From NCBI GenBank assembly GCA_024256265.1, contig JACGUK010000023.1, positions 1 to 19,999 on the forward strand: 19,999 bases of DNA. The letters are read 5' to 3'. Below are positions 1 through 7,479 of this stretch, one piece after another. The notes beneath the pieces were generated by a model. It was not told the origin of the DNA. It saw only the letters and a list, made by a program, of their open reading frames with translations, and did not search any database. This stretch comes from an archaeon (GTDB lineage Archaea > Thermoproteota > Nitrososphaeria > Nitrososphaerales > JACAEJ01). Position 1 is the first letter of the stretch, and each line of letters starts with the position of its first letter. Made by a program: the position numbers and the translations under genes.

Positions 1-1248
1 TAACTCTTCCTCTTTAACTATTCTCTGCGGATTATGTTTTCCCTCCCTTAACTTCTTTAACTCATTCTCAAACAGCTCTATAGTCTCATCTGTGCTTAGC
101 TCTTTTCCCAATTCCTTTTCCTTAGCCACCTTCACTTCAAGCAACTCTATTCCAAGTAAGCTTTTTGCTATGCTCTTTAAAGCCTCTATCTTGGCCTCTT
201 TAATAACACTTGACTGCTCCAAAGGTTGAGCTGTTGTGCTTAGGAAAGGCTCGCATTCCTTGTAGCACTTACGCATATCCTCAATCATATCTGGAGGTAA
301 AACACCTTTATTCGTTGAGTATCTTGCTTCTATGTCTCCTTTATGACCAGCTATAAACTGCAAATATGGATGTGATATCTTCCCTTTTGATTCAGCTATT
401 ATCAACTGAGTCTCAGCATAAGCCCTTAGAACGTAAGGACGCTTGTAAACTCCAGCTTTGCGCATATACTGCCTTATGAAATGGGTTATCTTCTTTGTCA
501 TCAAGTAGGGTTTTACAGAAGCTTCTTTTCTCTCATGAGCTATCAGAGGACTCTCCGGCCTTAATTCTTCACCGAACCTTATCCTTCCTTCAAGATATTC
601 TCTCAGATAGGTGCAACCTTCGCTTGATAGAAATGTAAAGTATTTGTGCCTAGCTTTGCTAAGCGTTGATCTCACTATTATCATTGTAGGAACTTTCTCA
701 AAAACTACTTGACCGTTTTCTATTTTTAGTTCTGGTAAATCCTTAAGCCTAAGCCCGTCTGAACCATCATAGTTTCCTATGCTTTCAGGTCTCAAGTCTG
801 CAAAAGCCATCAAGGCTTCAGCAGCCCTTACTCTTGGTGGAGAAACCCTAAAGATTCTTCCCAACTCTTCTTGCGACGGAACCTGCTCGTTTTCTATAGT
901 AGGCGTAGCTGTTGAGTTGCTTATCTTTATCTTTCTCGTTAAAGTTATATCATTATATTTAAGCCATGATTTAACCACTTTTAAAATTCCTTGGATGTAA
1001 CCTGGGGATTTTTTCTCAGATTCAAGCCTTGCAACCATATCCTCCAAAGAGTCTTGAAATTCCCTTAAGTTGCTCTTAGCCTCATCGACCATTTCTTTAG
1101 GATTTTTTGATAAAAGCTCACAAGCCCTAGAAATCCTTCTAACGGCAACTTCAGCGGTTACAGGACTGCCTCTAGCGAGGTTCTTGAGCCAGCGCCCAAC
1201 ATCAGGATCTCTCATTATGGGCTCGTATTTGCTTTCAGCCTTGGGCAT
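1..1248 (-). CDS. Archaeal tyrosine recombinase (integrase), 3' end beyond window
   Basis: An open frame of 416 codons reads from ATG at 1248 to the left edge without a stop, so the C-terminus is missing. The C-terminal catalytic domain carries the tyrosine-recombinase pattern: R153 in the box-I-like LMAFADLRPES stretch, R275 in RPYVLRAY (the usual box-II His is Tyr, as I recall from other archaeal integrases), H302 in FIAGHKGDIEARY, and the nucleophile candidate Y310. About 130 N-terminal residues form a helical DNA-binding region, and a charged helical tail follows Y310. An in-frame TGA lies 7-9 nt upstream, so this ATG is the first possible start; a GAGGG precedes it. The gene begins about 60 bp beyond the 3' end of tRNA-Lys and is read in the same direction. 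That suggests an element integrated at the tRNA and extending left out of the window. Confidence 0.85.
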   Translation of the reverse strand, partial: MPKAESKYEPIMRDPDVGRWLKNLARGSPVTAEVAVRRISRACELLSKNPKEMVDEAKSNLREFQDSLEDMVARLESEKKSPGYIQGILKVVKSWLKYNDITLTRKIKISNSTATPTIENEQVPSQEELGRIFRVSPPRVRAAEALMAFADLRPESIGNYDGSDGLRLKDLPELKIENGQVVFEKVPTMIIVRSTLSKARHKYFTFLSSEGCTYLREYLEGRIRFGEELRPESPLIAHERKEASVKPYLMTKKITHFIRQYMRKAGVYKRPYVLRAYAETQLIIAESKGKISHPYLQFIAGHKGDIEARYSTNKGVLPPDMIEDMRKCYKECEPFLSTTAQPLEQSSVIKEAKIEALKSIAKSLLGIELLEVKVAKEKELGKELSTDETIELFENELKKLREGKHNPQRIVKEEEL

Positions 1249-1277
1249 AGTCCCTCAGAAGTAGAAGCCTATCGCTA

Positions 1278-1287
1278 TTATATAAAG
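1278..1287 (-). promoter_or_regulatory. Probable TATA box of the integrase gene
   Basis: On the minus strand the sequence CTTTATATAA lies 30-39 bp upstream of the integrase ATG, between that gene and tRNA-Lys. Spacing fits an archaeal TATA box with a very short leader. This is a composition and spacing call only. Confidence 0.45.
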
Positions 1288-1343
1288 GATTCGCACTTAG
1301 TTAGGTGCGGGCCCGCCGGGATTCGGACCCGGGACCCCCGGGT

Positions 1344-1357
1344 TTCTTTCACCAGGA
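1344..1357 (-). other. tRNA-Lys intron 2, canonical position 37/38 (14 nt)
   Basis: A 14-nt micro-intron follows A37. Exon CTTT (32-35) pairs perfectly with intron AAAG; the bulges are TA|T and AA|A; the terminal loop is 7 nt. The outer helix is the anticodon stem CTGGG/CCCGG, which exists only after intron 1 has been removed, implying ordered splicing. Confidence 0.78.
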
Positions 1358-1364
1358 TAAAAGC

Positions 1365-1418
1365 TTCACCAAGAGGCAATTTTGATCTTTATCCTATTAA
1401 CCTCATCGATTACCCCTT
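1365..1418 (-). other. tRNA-Lys intron 1, non-canonical position 30/31 (54 nt)
   Basis: The intron interrupts the 5' strand of the anticodon stem between nucleotides 30 and 31. BHB evidence: the central helix is exon CACT (25-28) with intron GGTG, including one T-G wobble; the bulges are GG|A and AA|G; the inner helix AGGGG/CCTCTT forms five pairs with wobbles; the outer helix is AGAG with CTTT. Removal restores the anticodon stem. The intron also holds AGGATAAAG, which can pair with exon 2 and the start of intron 2. Confidence 0.8.
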
Positions 1419-1449
1419 CCAGTGCTCTACCTGGCTGAGCTACGGGCCC

Positions 1450-1774
1450 TCTAACCCATTATCAATTTTAATTAGATCGTTTATAATAGCTTTTGTCCTT
1501 TAGTTTGATCATAAGCTTGAATTGTAATATCTTTAACCTTGATAAGAGTCAATGCAGTTATTATCATCAATATAGATGTGAATTGAAGGGGGAAAGGTTG
1601 TATTATAGAGGTCTTAGATATGTCTGTAATATATCCTAATAATCACCTTTCTGCTAAGTGATTTAGCCAATCATATGAGTAATTTATATAAAGTTTCAGA
1701 TAAATTATTTGTAGATTTAAAGAGAGTGAATGCAAGGAAAAATTTTTAAAACAAGTGAAAATAATGTTTGCATA
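1450..1774. other. 325-bp gap between two divergent tRNA genes
   Basis: This AT-rich stretch separates tRNA-Lys (-) from tRNA-Asp (+). It contains the TATA-like elements assigned to both genes. I see no convincing open reading frame, repeat or structured RNA in it. Confidence 0.6.
1743..1750 (+). promoter_or_regulatory. TATA box of tRNA-Asp
   Basis: The sequence TTTTTAAA lies about 25-32 bp before the first base of the tRNA, the expected position of an archaeal TATA box. No other gene uses this position. Confidence 0.5.
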
Positions 1775-1852
1775 GCCTCGGTGGTGTAGTCCGGTCTAGC
1801 ATAGGACGCTGTCACCGTTCTGACCCGGGTTCAAATCCCGGCCGAGGCGCCA
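1775..1852 (+). tRNA. tRNA-Asp(GUC), intronless, CCA encoded
   Basis: The acceptor stem is GCCTCGG/CCGAGGC. The D-stem is GTGT/GCAT with wobbles, the anticodon arm is GGACG-CTGTCAC-CGTTC with anticodon GTC, the variable loop is TGAC, and the T-arm is CCGGG-TTCAAAT-CCCGG. The body is 75 nt (1775-1849), the discriminator is G, and CCA is encoded at 1850-1852. Neither of the other two tRNAs here encodes CCA or lacks introns. A T-rich stretch with TTTATTTTT follows and may terminate transcription. Confidence 0.95.
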
Positions 1853-2077
1853 CTACTTTATTTTTGCACTTCTTTAGCACTGAACATGGATTCCAAGGAA
1901 AACCCTAGAATAGAAATCAGCATAGGTAGTGATCACCTTTTTGAAAATTGTTCATATTTAGCTACTCCTTCATCCCATATATCAAGATGCCAAGCCAAGA
2001 ATCTAAAGAGTTTTACCATTATACCGATACTTTTTCACTTCATAGGTGAAGTGTATAAGAGCTTAAACATAGTTGAA

Positions 2078-2326
2078 ATGGAGTCAATTCAATCTTTAGC
2101 TGATAAGAAAAAAGAGTTAGAGGCAAAAATACAAGCCTTAGAAGCTGAAAAAGCTATGTTGCTAGAGGAGATACCACGCCTAAGTGAGAAACTTGATGTG
2201 CTAAAGTTAGAGCATCATGCTCAAGCATTGGGAAATGAAATTTCAAGCCTAAAGGCAGAAAGAAGCAACCTAGAGCAAGAAATTGCAAACTACACTAACC
2301 CACAACAAGCAAGCATTACATCCTAA
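2078..2326 (+). CDS. Small coiled-coil protein of unknown function
   Basis: I do not recognise a family. The 82 residues from ATG at 2078 are almost entirely a charged heptad-type helix rich in Glu, Lys, Leu and Ala, from MESIQSLADKKKELEAK onward, ending in a short polar tail. The frame stays open upstream to an ATG at 1886, but the extra 64 residues have mixed composition with scattered Cys, His and Pro and do not resemble coding sequence here, so I choose 2078. No strong Shine-Dalgarno is visible. The next gene starts 17 bp later in the same direction and also encodes a long coiled coil, so the two products may assemble together. That partnership is inference. Confidence 0.6.
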   Translation: MESIQSLADKKKELEAKIQALEAEKAMLLEEIPRLSEKLDVLKLEHHAQALGNEISSLKAERSNLEQEIANYTNPQQASITS

Positions 2327-2343
2327 ACCAAGATTGGTCGGGC

Positions 2344-2778
2344 ATGCCTATCTGCCCAAACTGTCACTCGGAAGTATCGGAGCCTCTTAAAACATGGCTT
2401 ACGGTAGAGCCTAAAAATGGCTGGGAGATCGTGGAGAGTACTGTAGGGATTTATTGGTGTGCCAAATGCAAAACAAAGTTTCCTTTTATGGTAGGCAAAC
2501 AAGATCTAAAGCTTATTGAAACCAACAAGTTAGAAGAGCTTCATGATAAGATAAAGATGATGGACAAGGCTGAGAAGGAGTTAGCGAAAAAAGTCGATCA
2601 GTTAGAGCAAGAGAAGATGGTAGTTGAGGAAAACCTCATGTTAACTAGACTTGAAGATAAGGCTGAGAACCTAAAGGTTGAAGTATCTTTACTCAAAGAA
2701 GTAAAAAGAGAGATTGAGGGTATGATTAAATATCTTGAGCATACTCCTTCTCTTAAAACCTCAGAGCAAAAGCCCTAG
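2344..2778 (+). CDS. Zinc-ribbon plus coiled-coil protein
   Basis: The 144-residue product has an N-terminal four-cysteine zinc ribbon (C4, C7, C39, C42; CPNC and CAKC) of about 50 residues. A long charged coiled coil follows, roughly residues 58-130, with regular Leu/Ile/Val spacing. No catalytic motif is visible. It may bind nucleic acid or protein through the ribbon and oligomerise through the helix. It lies 17 bp downstream of another small coiled-coil gene and is probably cotranscribed with it. The function is unknown; the domain reading is confident. Confidence 0.75.
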   Translation: MPICPNCHSEVSEPLKTWLTVEPKNGWEIVESTVGIYWCAKCKTKFPFMVGKQDLKLIETNKLEELHDKIKMMDKAEKELAKKVDQLEQEKMVVEENLMLTRLEDKAENLKVEVSLLKEVKREIEGMIKYLEHTPSLKTSEQKP

Positions 2779-2906
2779 GTGCTCAATAGCTCTAACATAG
2801 GTTCTTATCCCTTCTGAACGCTATCCTTTCCATAAGCCTTTTGTTCTATTAAGTCCTCTTCTTTAACTGCTTAACCGATATGAGTTATCTTTTTAAGATC
2901 AATCCT

Positions 2907-4403
2907 TTACAAGCTCGCTTCCTTCCATCTTCGATAGGTATTGTAGTCCACATACTCTTTATGGGGGTTTTCTATCTGGTATTTCACAGGGATGGACTTT
3001 TCCCTTTTCTTTTCAATTTCTTTCGTAACTGTGAATATGTAGGATTCGCTACCAGCACCAGAACCATAACTAGTCATGAGTATACGGTCACTTGGTTCAG
3101 CTATATCAAGAACAGTAGCTAAGGCAGTAGGACTGGAACCTGAATAGAGGTTTCCTATGTATTTGACTACCAATCCAGGTTCGATCTGCTCTTTCTCGAA
3201 ACCTGCTTCTAGAGCAGCAAGGTAGGGATACCTAGCATTTGGTGAGTGACAGACCACGAAACGTATATCCTTCGGGGATAGCCCACTTACCTTTAGGGCT
3301 GTCTTCATGGCTGTTACAACATGTTTAAAGTAAGCAGGTTCTCCTGTGAACCTCCCACCATGTCTTGGATATTTTTGCCCTTCTCTTCGGTAAAAATCTG
3401 GTGTATCTGAGGTATAAGGTACGTAATGGTCTAGAGTTGCTATAACACCTCTCTTTCCGAAGAGAAAAGCGGCAGCACCTGCACCCACTGTAAAATCTAA
3501 CGGATCGTTTCTTTCAGCTTGAGAATTGTCAGAGCCTATTACCATTACATACTCCCCTCCGAAAATAGAGTAATTTGCTAAAGCAGCAGCATCAATAAAG
3601 AGGTCTGTAGCTGCTTTACATGCAAACTGTGAGTCTATGCCTCCACTAAAGAAACCACCTTCGTATTCTTCGCCAAGTTGTAGCGCTTGACAAACAGTGG
3701 ACATAGAAGGTTTAACAGCATAGGGTGTAGATTCAGAGCCTACAAAACATTTTTTCACATGTTTGCAATCAACACCTGCATGTATCAACGCCCTCTTTCC
3801 AGCTTCTACAGCAAAAGTGGTTGTGTCCTCATCTACAAAAGGTACAGTTCTTTCTCCGACTCCTAAGCCTGATTCGTCTTCATTCTTTATCCTAAACTTT
3901 GGTAGATAAACTCCATAACCAACGATTCCAGGACTTTCACTTACATTTTGGGGAATCTTTACATATTCTTGGTAGGGATAATAATCGTCTTCGAAACTAA
4001 AATTGAGGCTTGAGTAGTAAATTAAACCTTGGGGGCCATCTGTGTAAAGACGTCTAAACCTAGGTATAACACCTTTCCCTACGAAACGAGCAACGTCTAA
4101 CTCTTCTTCAGGCGGAGTATAGTCAGTGATTCTTCCTGGAACCTTTGTCTCATCATCAAAAGAAATTATGCCTGATATGAAAGAACCTATATGAAGGAAT
4201 TCATTTGTGGGTTTGCGAATAACACTCACACTACCTAGTTTTCCTCTAGTATAGAAATAGTCCACAAGAATCATATGGCTCCTTCTGCCCTCTGTATTAC
4301 AGAAGAATTTTGGTGGGAAGTAGGTTTTACCACAGTCTGCACATTTTGAAGCTTGAATCCTGTAATCGATGAGAATCTTTCTTCTTGTAACAGGTTCACT
4401 CAT
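2907..4403 (-). CDS. DUF35 zinc-ribbon/OB-fold fused to archaeal HMG-CoA synthase
   Basis: The 498-residue protein has two parts. Residues 1-150 resemble DUF35: a zinc-ribbon start (C21, C24, C35, but E38 where the fourth Cys is expected), then an OB-like region with KVPGRITDY. Residues 158-460 match archaeal 3-hydroxy-3-methylglutaryl-CoA synthase: VGYGVYLPKF, VGSESTPYAVKP, nucleophile C262 in SQFACKAAT, H386 in VVCHSPN, YIGNLYSGSSPTALA and SYGSGAGSES. The reaction is condensation of acetyl-CoA with acetoacetyl-CoA for the mevalonate pathway. Its start overlaps the thiolase stop by ATGA. In many archaea thiolase, HMG-CoA synthase and a separate DUF35 protein form one complex; here DUF35 is fused at the N-terminus. 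A paralogous condensing role cannot be excluded. Confidence 0.88.
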   Translation of the reverse strand: MSEPVTRRKILIDYRIQASKCADCGKTYFPPKFFCNTEGRRSHMILVDYFYTRGKLGSVSVIRKPTNEFLHIGSFISGIISFDDETKVPGRITDYTPPEEELDVARFVGKGVIPRFRRLYTDGPQGLIYYSSLNFSFEDDYYPYQEYVKIPQNVSESPGIVGYGVYLPKFRIKNEDESGLGVGERTVPFVDEDTTTFAVEAGKRALIHAGVDCKHVKKCFVGSESTPYAVKPSMSTVCQALQLGEEYEGGFFSGGIDSQFACKAATDLFIDAAALANYSIFGGEYVMVIGSDNSQAERNDPLDFTVGAGAAAFLFGKRGVIATLDHYVPYTSDTPDFYRREGQKYPRHGGRFTGEPAYFKHVVTAMKTALKVSGLSPKDIRFVVCHSPNARYPYLAALEAGFEKEQIEPGLVVKYIGNLYSGSSPTALATVLDIAEPSDRILMTSYGSGAGSESYIFTVTKEIEKKREKSIPVKYQIENPHKEYVDYNTYRRWKEASL

Positions 4404-5644
4404 GGAATATCCCTCGCTAAAATGTGAACAGTAGCTATCCCGCCTGTTCCTCCAACGTTATGACAAAGAGCTAGGTTTAAGTCTCCATCTATTTCCACTT
4501 GGTGTTTACCAGCTTCTTTTCTCAACTGTTTAAAACATTCATAGATCTGCCTTACTCCTGTAGCACCTACAGGATGACCATCAGCCTTAAGCCCCCCGCC
4601 TGAGTTTACGATAAGTTCTCCGCCATCTTTAATGTAAGGTATGTGTTTTGAGTTCTTAAAACTCTCATAACTTTCATATATACCCTTCCAAGCCTTACCT
4701 CTTTCATAGAAGCCTGAATCCTCTAAAAAAATAGCCTCTTCAATGGTAAAGCAGTCATGAACCTCTGCGATTTGAATATTTTCTATGGATAAGTCAGCTT
4801 CTATCAAAGCCTTACTCACAGCAAGCCTTGTAGCCTTTATCCCTGTTAAGCTTTCTCTGGTAAAAAGGGAAACATCGTCCGTAGTCTGCTGACTCCCAAT
4901 TACGTAAATTGGGGTATCTGTGTAATTCTTCGCCAACTCAGGTTTGGTTAAGATGACAGCGGCAGCACCATCAGAAATAGGTGAACAATGAAGAAGCCTT
5001 ATAGGATCTGCTACAAGTGGTGATTTAAGAACATCCTCTACTTTGAACTCTCGCCTAAACTGGGCATACTCATTGTTGACAGCATGATGATGATTTTTAC
5101 ATGCGATCTGTGCTAAAGCTTCTATACATCGCCGATCTTCATAACCATAATCATGAATATATCTCGTCATCATAGCTGCATATAAGCCTGGAAAGGTGAA
5201 ACCTGCATCAAATTCATGTGGATCGGCAGCAAGCATAAGGTCATCCAAAATCTTGCTAGAATGATCTGTCATCTTTTCAAAACCGCCTACTAGAACCACA
5301 TCATACATGCCAGACTTGATGGCTATACAAGCGTTAAAAAAGGCTGAGCCACCAGAAGCACAAGCAGCTTCTGTAGTATTCATAGGGATGTTTATACCTA
5401 ACTCCCTGGACATGTAACCAGGAACCAAGGCAAGTTTGTTAGTTGCTTGATAGATGAAGCTACCGAAGTAACAGGCTTGAATGTCCTTTCTTTTTAGTCC
5501 ATGATCCACAGACTCTACGGCACCAATTCCCGCTTCCATCAATAGCTTTTCTGGATCTTTATACCACTGCTCTCCAAACTTTGTTCTACCAGCACCGATG
5601 ATGGCGGCATGAGGCTTAGCTTTCCAACCGGTTGGAATATTCAT
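4400..5644 (-). CDS. Acetyl-CoA C-acetyltransferase (archaeal thiolase)
   Basis: This 414-residue thiolase carries the full active site: acyl-accepting C95 in TEAACASGG, H357 in GLKADGHPVGATG, and C394 in CHNVGGTGG, with HDCF near residue 296. It should join two acetyl-CoA into acetoacetyl-CoA, the substrate of the downstream HMG-CoA synthase. The ATGA overlap with that gene indicates translational coupling and fits the known archaeal thiolase/HMG-CoA synthase complex, in which a DUF35 protein bridges the two enzymes. TATA-like sequences lie on the minus strand at 5685-5692 and 5657-5664. An SCP2-thiolase-like role on another substrate is possible, but the neighbour makes the mevalonate role likelier. 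Confidence 0.9.
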   Translation of the reverse strand: MNIPTGWKAKPHAAIIGAGRTKFGEQWYKDPEKLLMEAGIGAVESVDHGLKRKDIQACYFGSFIYQATNKLALVPGYMSRELGINIPMNTTEAACASGGSAFFNACIAIKSGMYDVVLVGGFEKMTDHSSKILDDLMLAADPHEFDAGFTFPGLYAAMMTRYIHDYGYEDRRCIEALAQIACKNHHHAVNNEYAQFRREFKVEDVLKSPLVADPIRLLHCSPISDGAAAVILTKPELAKNYTDTPIYVIGSQQTTDDVSLFTRESLTGIKATRLAVSKALIEADLSIENIQIAEVHDCFTIEEAIFLEDSGFYERGKAWKGIYESYESFKNSKHIPYIKDGGELIVNSGGGLKADGHPVGATGVRQIYECFKQLRKEAGKHQVEIDGDLNLALCHNVGGTGGIATVHILARDIP

Positions 5645-5739
5645 ACCTCTGCTTACTATAAATTAGACAAATTAACCATTTCGCTATTTAAGATTAATTA
5701 ATCGACATTAGTCGAAAATTTATAGATAGTGTGTTTAAA

Positions 5740-6033
5740 TCATCCTCCACTTATAGGAGGAAGAATTACAAGAATATCTCCATCTTTTAGCTTTCTATTC
5801 AAATTTTCACTTTTAATGACTTGACCATTTATTAAGAAGGTTAAATTTTCTCTTATCTCTCTTTTTTCATCAAATATAAATTGAAATATTTTCTCACCAT
5901 AGATTTCAGTTAATTTGATCAATAAATCCATGATGCCATAGCCTTTTTTTAATGATAACGATTCTTCCTTCTTGCCAGTAATATCTCTAATCATAGCAAA
6001 ATACTTTAAGTTTATAGAAATATCTTCGCTCAT
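5740..6033 (-). CDS. moaD: MoaD/ThiS-like ubiquitin-fold sulfur carrier
   Basis: The 97-residue protein has the beta-grasp pattern of MoaD: KYFAMIRDITGKKEE near the start, FLINGQ in the middle, LKDGDILVILPPISGG at the end. The C-terminal Gly-Gly is the residue pair that is adenylated and thiocarboxylated. It could donate sulfur for molybdopterin synthesis, or act as a small archaeal modifier (SAMP) or in tRNA thiolation. The same window holds mobB, which favours molybdenum or tungsten cofactor work. It lies about 95 bp upstream of the thiolase and has its own AT-rich upstream region. Confidence 0.85.
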   Translation of the reverse strand: MSEDISINLKYFAMIRDITGKKEESLSLKKGYGIMDLLIKLTEIYGEKIFQFIFDEKREIRENLTFLINGQVIKSENLNRKLKDGDILVILPPISGG

Positions 6034-6237
6034 ATTAATTATATTATAAATGGTGAAAATTAAGGATTGTGCTGATAATTATCATAGGAATGGAGGTAAA
6101 AGATCAAACATAATTTAGTGCAACATAAGGAAGCTTTATCAAAACAAGGAGAATTGTTTCGACCAAAACTATTCAGAGAAAGGAAAGATAGTTTGAAATT
6201 GGAATAAATTTAATCTAACATAAAGTCGGAAAATTAT

Positions 6238-6654
6238 TCAAAATTGGTACTTCTTCAGAAACTCTTCTGGAGTCATTAATTCTATCTCATCTTTTACGGC
6301 TCTAAAATGCTTCTTGTTCCTTGTTATGAGTATCTTGGCTTTATCCTTTGCAGAATGAAATTGTATAGCATCTTCAAAACTCTCAATCTTCTCTTCTTTC
6401 AAAGATGCATTTATTATTGGTTCATTGAGCTCAACAATCTTGAAACCTTCAATAGAATCTATGACATCCTTTCTAGCTTGCTCCTCAGGCAGAATTCTTT
6501 TTCTAAAGAAGTATATAATAGCAGGTGTTAATGCTGAAATATAGCCTTCATTCTTACCTTCTATTATATTCCTAATGATATCAAAGCTCTTTTCCCAATC
6601 CGCACGCTTCGTTAAGACATCTATGAAGACGTTAACATCTAAGAAAAGTCTCAT
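6238..6654 (-). CDS. PIN-domain ribonuclease, VapC-like toxin
   Basis: The 138-residue protein begins MRLFLDVNVFIDVL with the first acidic PIN residue D6. It continues with the conserved ESFEDAIQFHSA segment (E91, E94, D95) and the ILITRNKKHF strand typical of this PIN subfamily, ending in TPEEFLKKY. PIN proteins of VapBC pairs cleave RNA, often tRNA or rRNA, and are held inactive by the partner. It starts 4 bp after the stop of the 93-residue gene upstream, the usual antitoxin-toxin order. The target RNA cannot be read from the sequence. Confidence 0.85.
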   Translation of the reverse strand: MRLFLDVNVFIDVLTKRADWEKSFDIIRNIIEGKNEGYISALTPAIIYFFRKRILPEEQARKDVIDSIEGFKIVELNEPIINASLKEEKIESFEDAIQFHSAKDKAKILITRNKKHFRAVKDEIELMTPEEFLKKYQF

Positions 6655-6658
6655 TCAA

Positions 6659-6940
6659 TCACTCATAATGCTCTGCTATTACTTCTGCTATTACTTCCTT
6701 CTCTCTATTAAGGGGTATGTAGGGCTGCGTTCCAACTAACCTGAGGAGCCTTAACGTTCTTGGAGTGAATTCTATATTTGGGCAAGATTTCTTCAACTCT
6801 TCTTTCAGCTTGTTTATTCGCTCTTCCTCAGTTTCTTTTTTCATCTTCATCTCAAGACGATAAGCTCTACGTTGCAATGCTCTGAAGCGAGCTAGTCCTT
6901 TCTCTATCTCTCTCTTTATGTATCTTAATTCCTCAGCCAT
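6659..6940 (-). CDS. Probable antitoxin partner of the PIN toxin
   Basis: The 93-residue, highly charged helical protein lies directly upstream of the PIN gene with a 4-bp gap. Residues 1-55 are rich in Lys, Arg and Glu (RYIKREIEKGLARFRALQRR). The C-terminal part contains TLRLLRLVGTQPYIPLNRE, a segment I associate with archaeal antitoxins, followed by a helix ending AEHYE. No recognisable ribbon-helix-helix or AbrB motif is obvious, so the antitoxin call rests mainly on gene order and size. It would neutralise the nuclease and may regulate the operon. Confidence 0.7.
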   Translation of the reverse strand: MAEELRYIKREIEKGLARFRALQRRAYRLEMKMKKETEEERINKLKEELKKSCPNIEFTPRTLRLLRLVGTQPYIPLNREKEVIAEVIAEHYE

Positions 6941-7059
6941 TTTTTATCACTACATGCTATTTATCATAATCTCTTAAATAGATATTCATGGTCTTTTGAT
7001 AACAGCTTCTTACAATATTCTTTCAAATATCTGCTAACTTATGACATCTCATATTTTGC

Positions 7060-7377
7060 CTATCCTCTTCTCTCAACAGATATGGTGCACTTTGTAGCCA
7101 GTGCCGCTATGACCCCTACTGCTGCCAGCCAAGGTGCCAAGATAACTCCTACAACTCCTGCTGTAACAGGCATTTCAAGTAGAGTCTTGCCTTCTTCGTT
7201 CTTAACTATGATCTTTGTGACGTTTCCTTCTTTAATTAAATCTTTGACCTTCTTGACTAGGTCTTCTGATGAAACCTTGAACTCCTCCTTCACTATCTTG
7301 CCCACAGAGGCTCCACAACTAGGACAGAATCTTGCCCCTTCAGGAAGCTCAACTCCACACTTCTCACATTTTGCCAA
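7060..7377 (-). CDS. Zinc-ribbon protein with DUF4342 domain
   Basis: The 105-residue protein opens with a zinc ribbon (CEKCG near residue 4, CPSCG near residue 18). A DUF4342-like region follows: a helix with EDLVKKVKDLIKEGNV, a beta pair IIVKNEEGKTLLEMPVTAG, and a hydrophobic hairpin of about 25 residues (VVGVILAPWLAAVGVIAALA) that may insert in the membrane or pack as a core, ending in a charged strand. The function of DUF4342 is unknown. The gene stands alone between the antitoxin and malic enzyme genes, all on the minus strand. Confidence 0.75.
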   Translation of the reverse strand: MAKCEKCGVELPEGARFCPSCGASVGKIVKEEFKVSSEDLVKKVKDLIKEGNVTKIIVKNEEGKTLLEMPVTAGVVGVILAPWLAAVGVIAALATKCTISVERRG

Positions 7378-7479
7378 ATTCTTACCCCCAGCACTATTGA
7401 TCTATCATAGTTTAAAATTCTTTCTTAAAAGGCTCTAACATTCAATACTAAGCCTGAAAGCATAATTAAAAAGCAATAT

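Larger units (their letters stand above)
1308..1449 (-). tRNA. tRNA-Lys(UUU) with two introns
   Basis: The acceptor stem GGGCCCG/CGGGCCC, D-arm GCTC...GAGC, T-arm CCGGG/CCCGG and discriminator G73 are all visible; CCA is not encoded. The 142-nt gene gives exactly a 74-nt tRNA when two segments are removed: exon 1 is 1449-1419, exon 2 is 1364-1358 (GCTTTTA, anticodon TTT) and exon 3 is 1343-1308. The mature anticodon arm is then CTGGG-CTTTTAA-CCCGG, a fully paired stem with one T-G wobble. Both removed segments have BHB boundaries (see the intron entries). The T-loop reads TCCGAAT, so the near-universal U55 is C. The 3' end faces the integrase gene, making this the likely attachment site. A TATA-like TTATAAAC lies on the minus strand at 1479-1486. 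Confidence 0.88.

Noticed and set aside
1365..1378. CTT (Lys) anticodon read from GCCTCTTGG inside the tRNA-Lys gene
   Set aside because: Using it leaves the anticodon stem unpaired; the GCTTTTA exon gives a full stem, the exact 74-nt length and two BHBs.
1886..2077. 64-residue N-terminal extension of the first coiled-coil protein
   Set aside because: Its composition is unlike the rest of the protein and it contains the inverted repeat and the 16-bp repeat; an internal ATG at 2078 gives a clean coiled coil.
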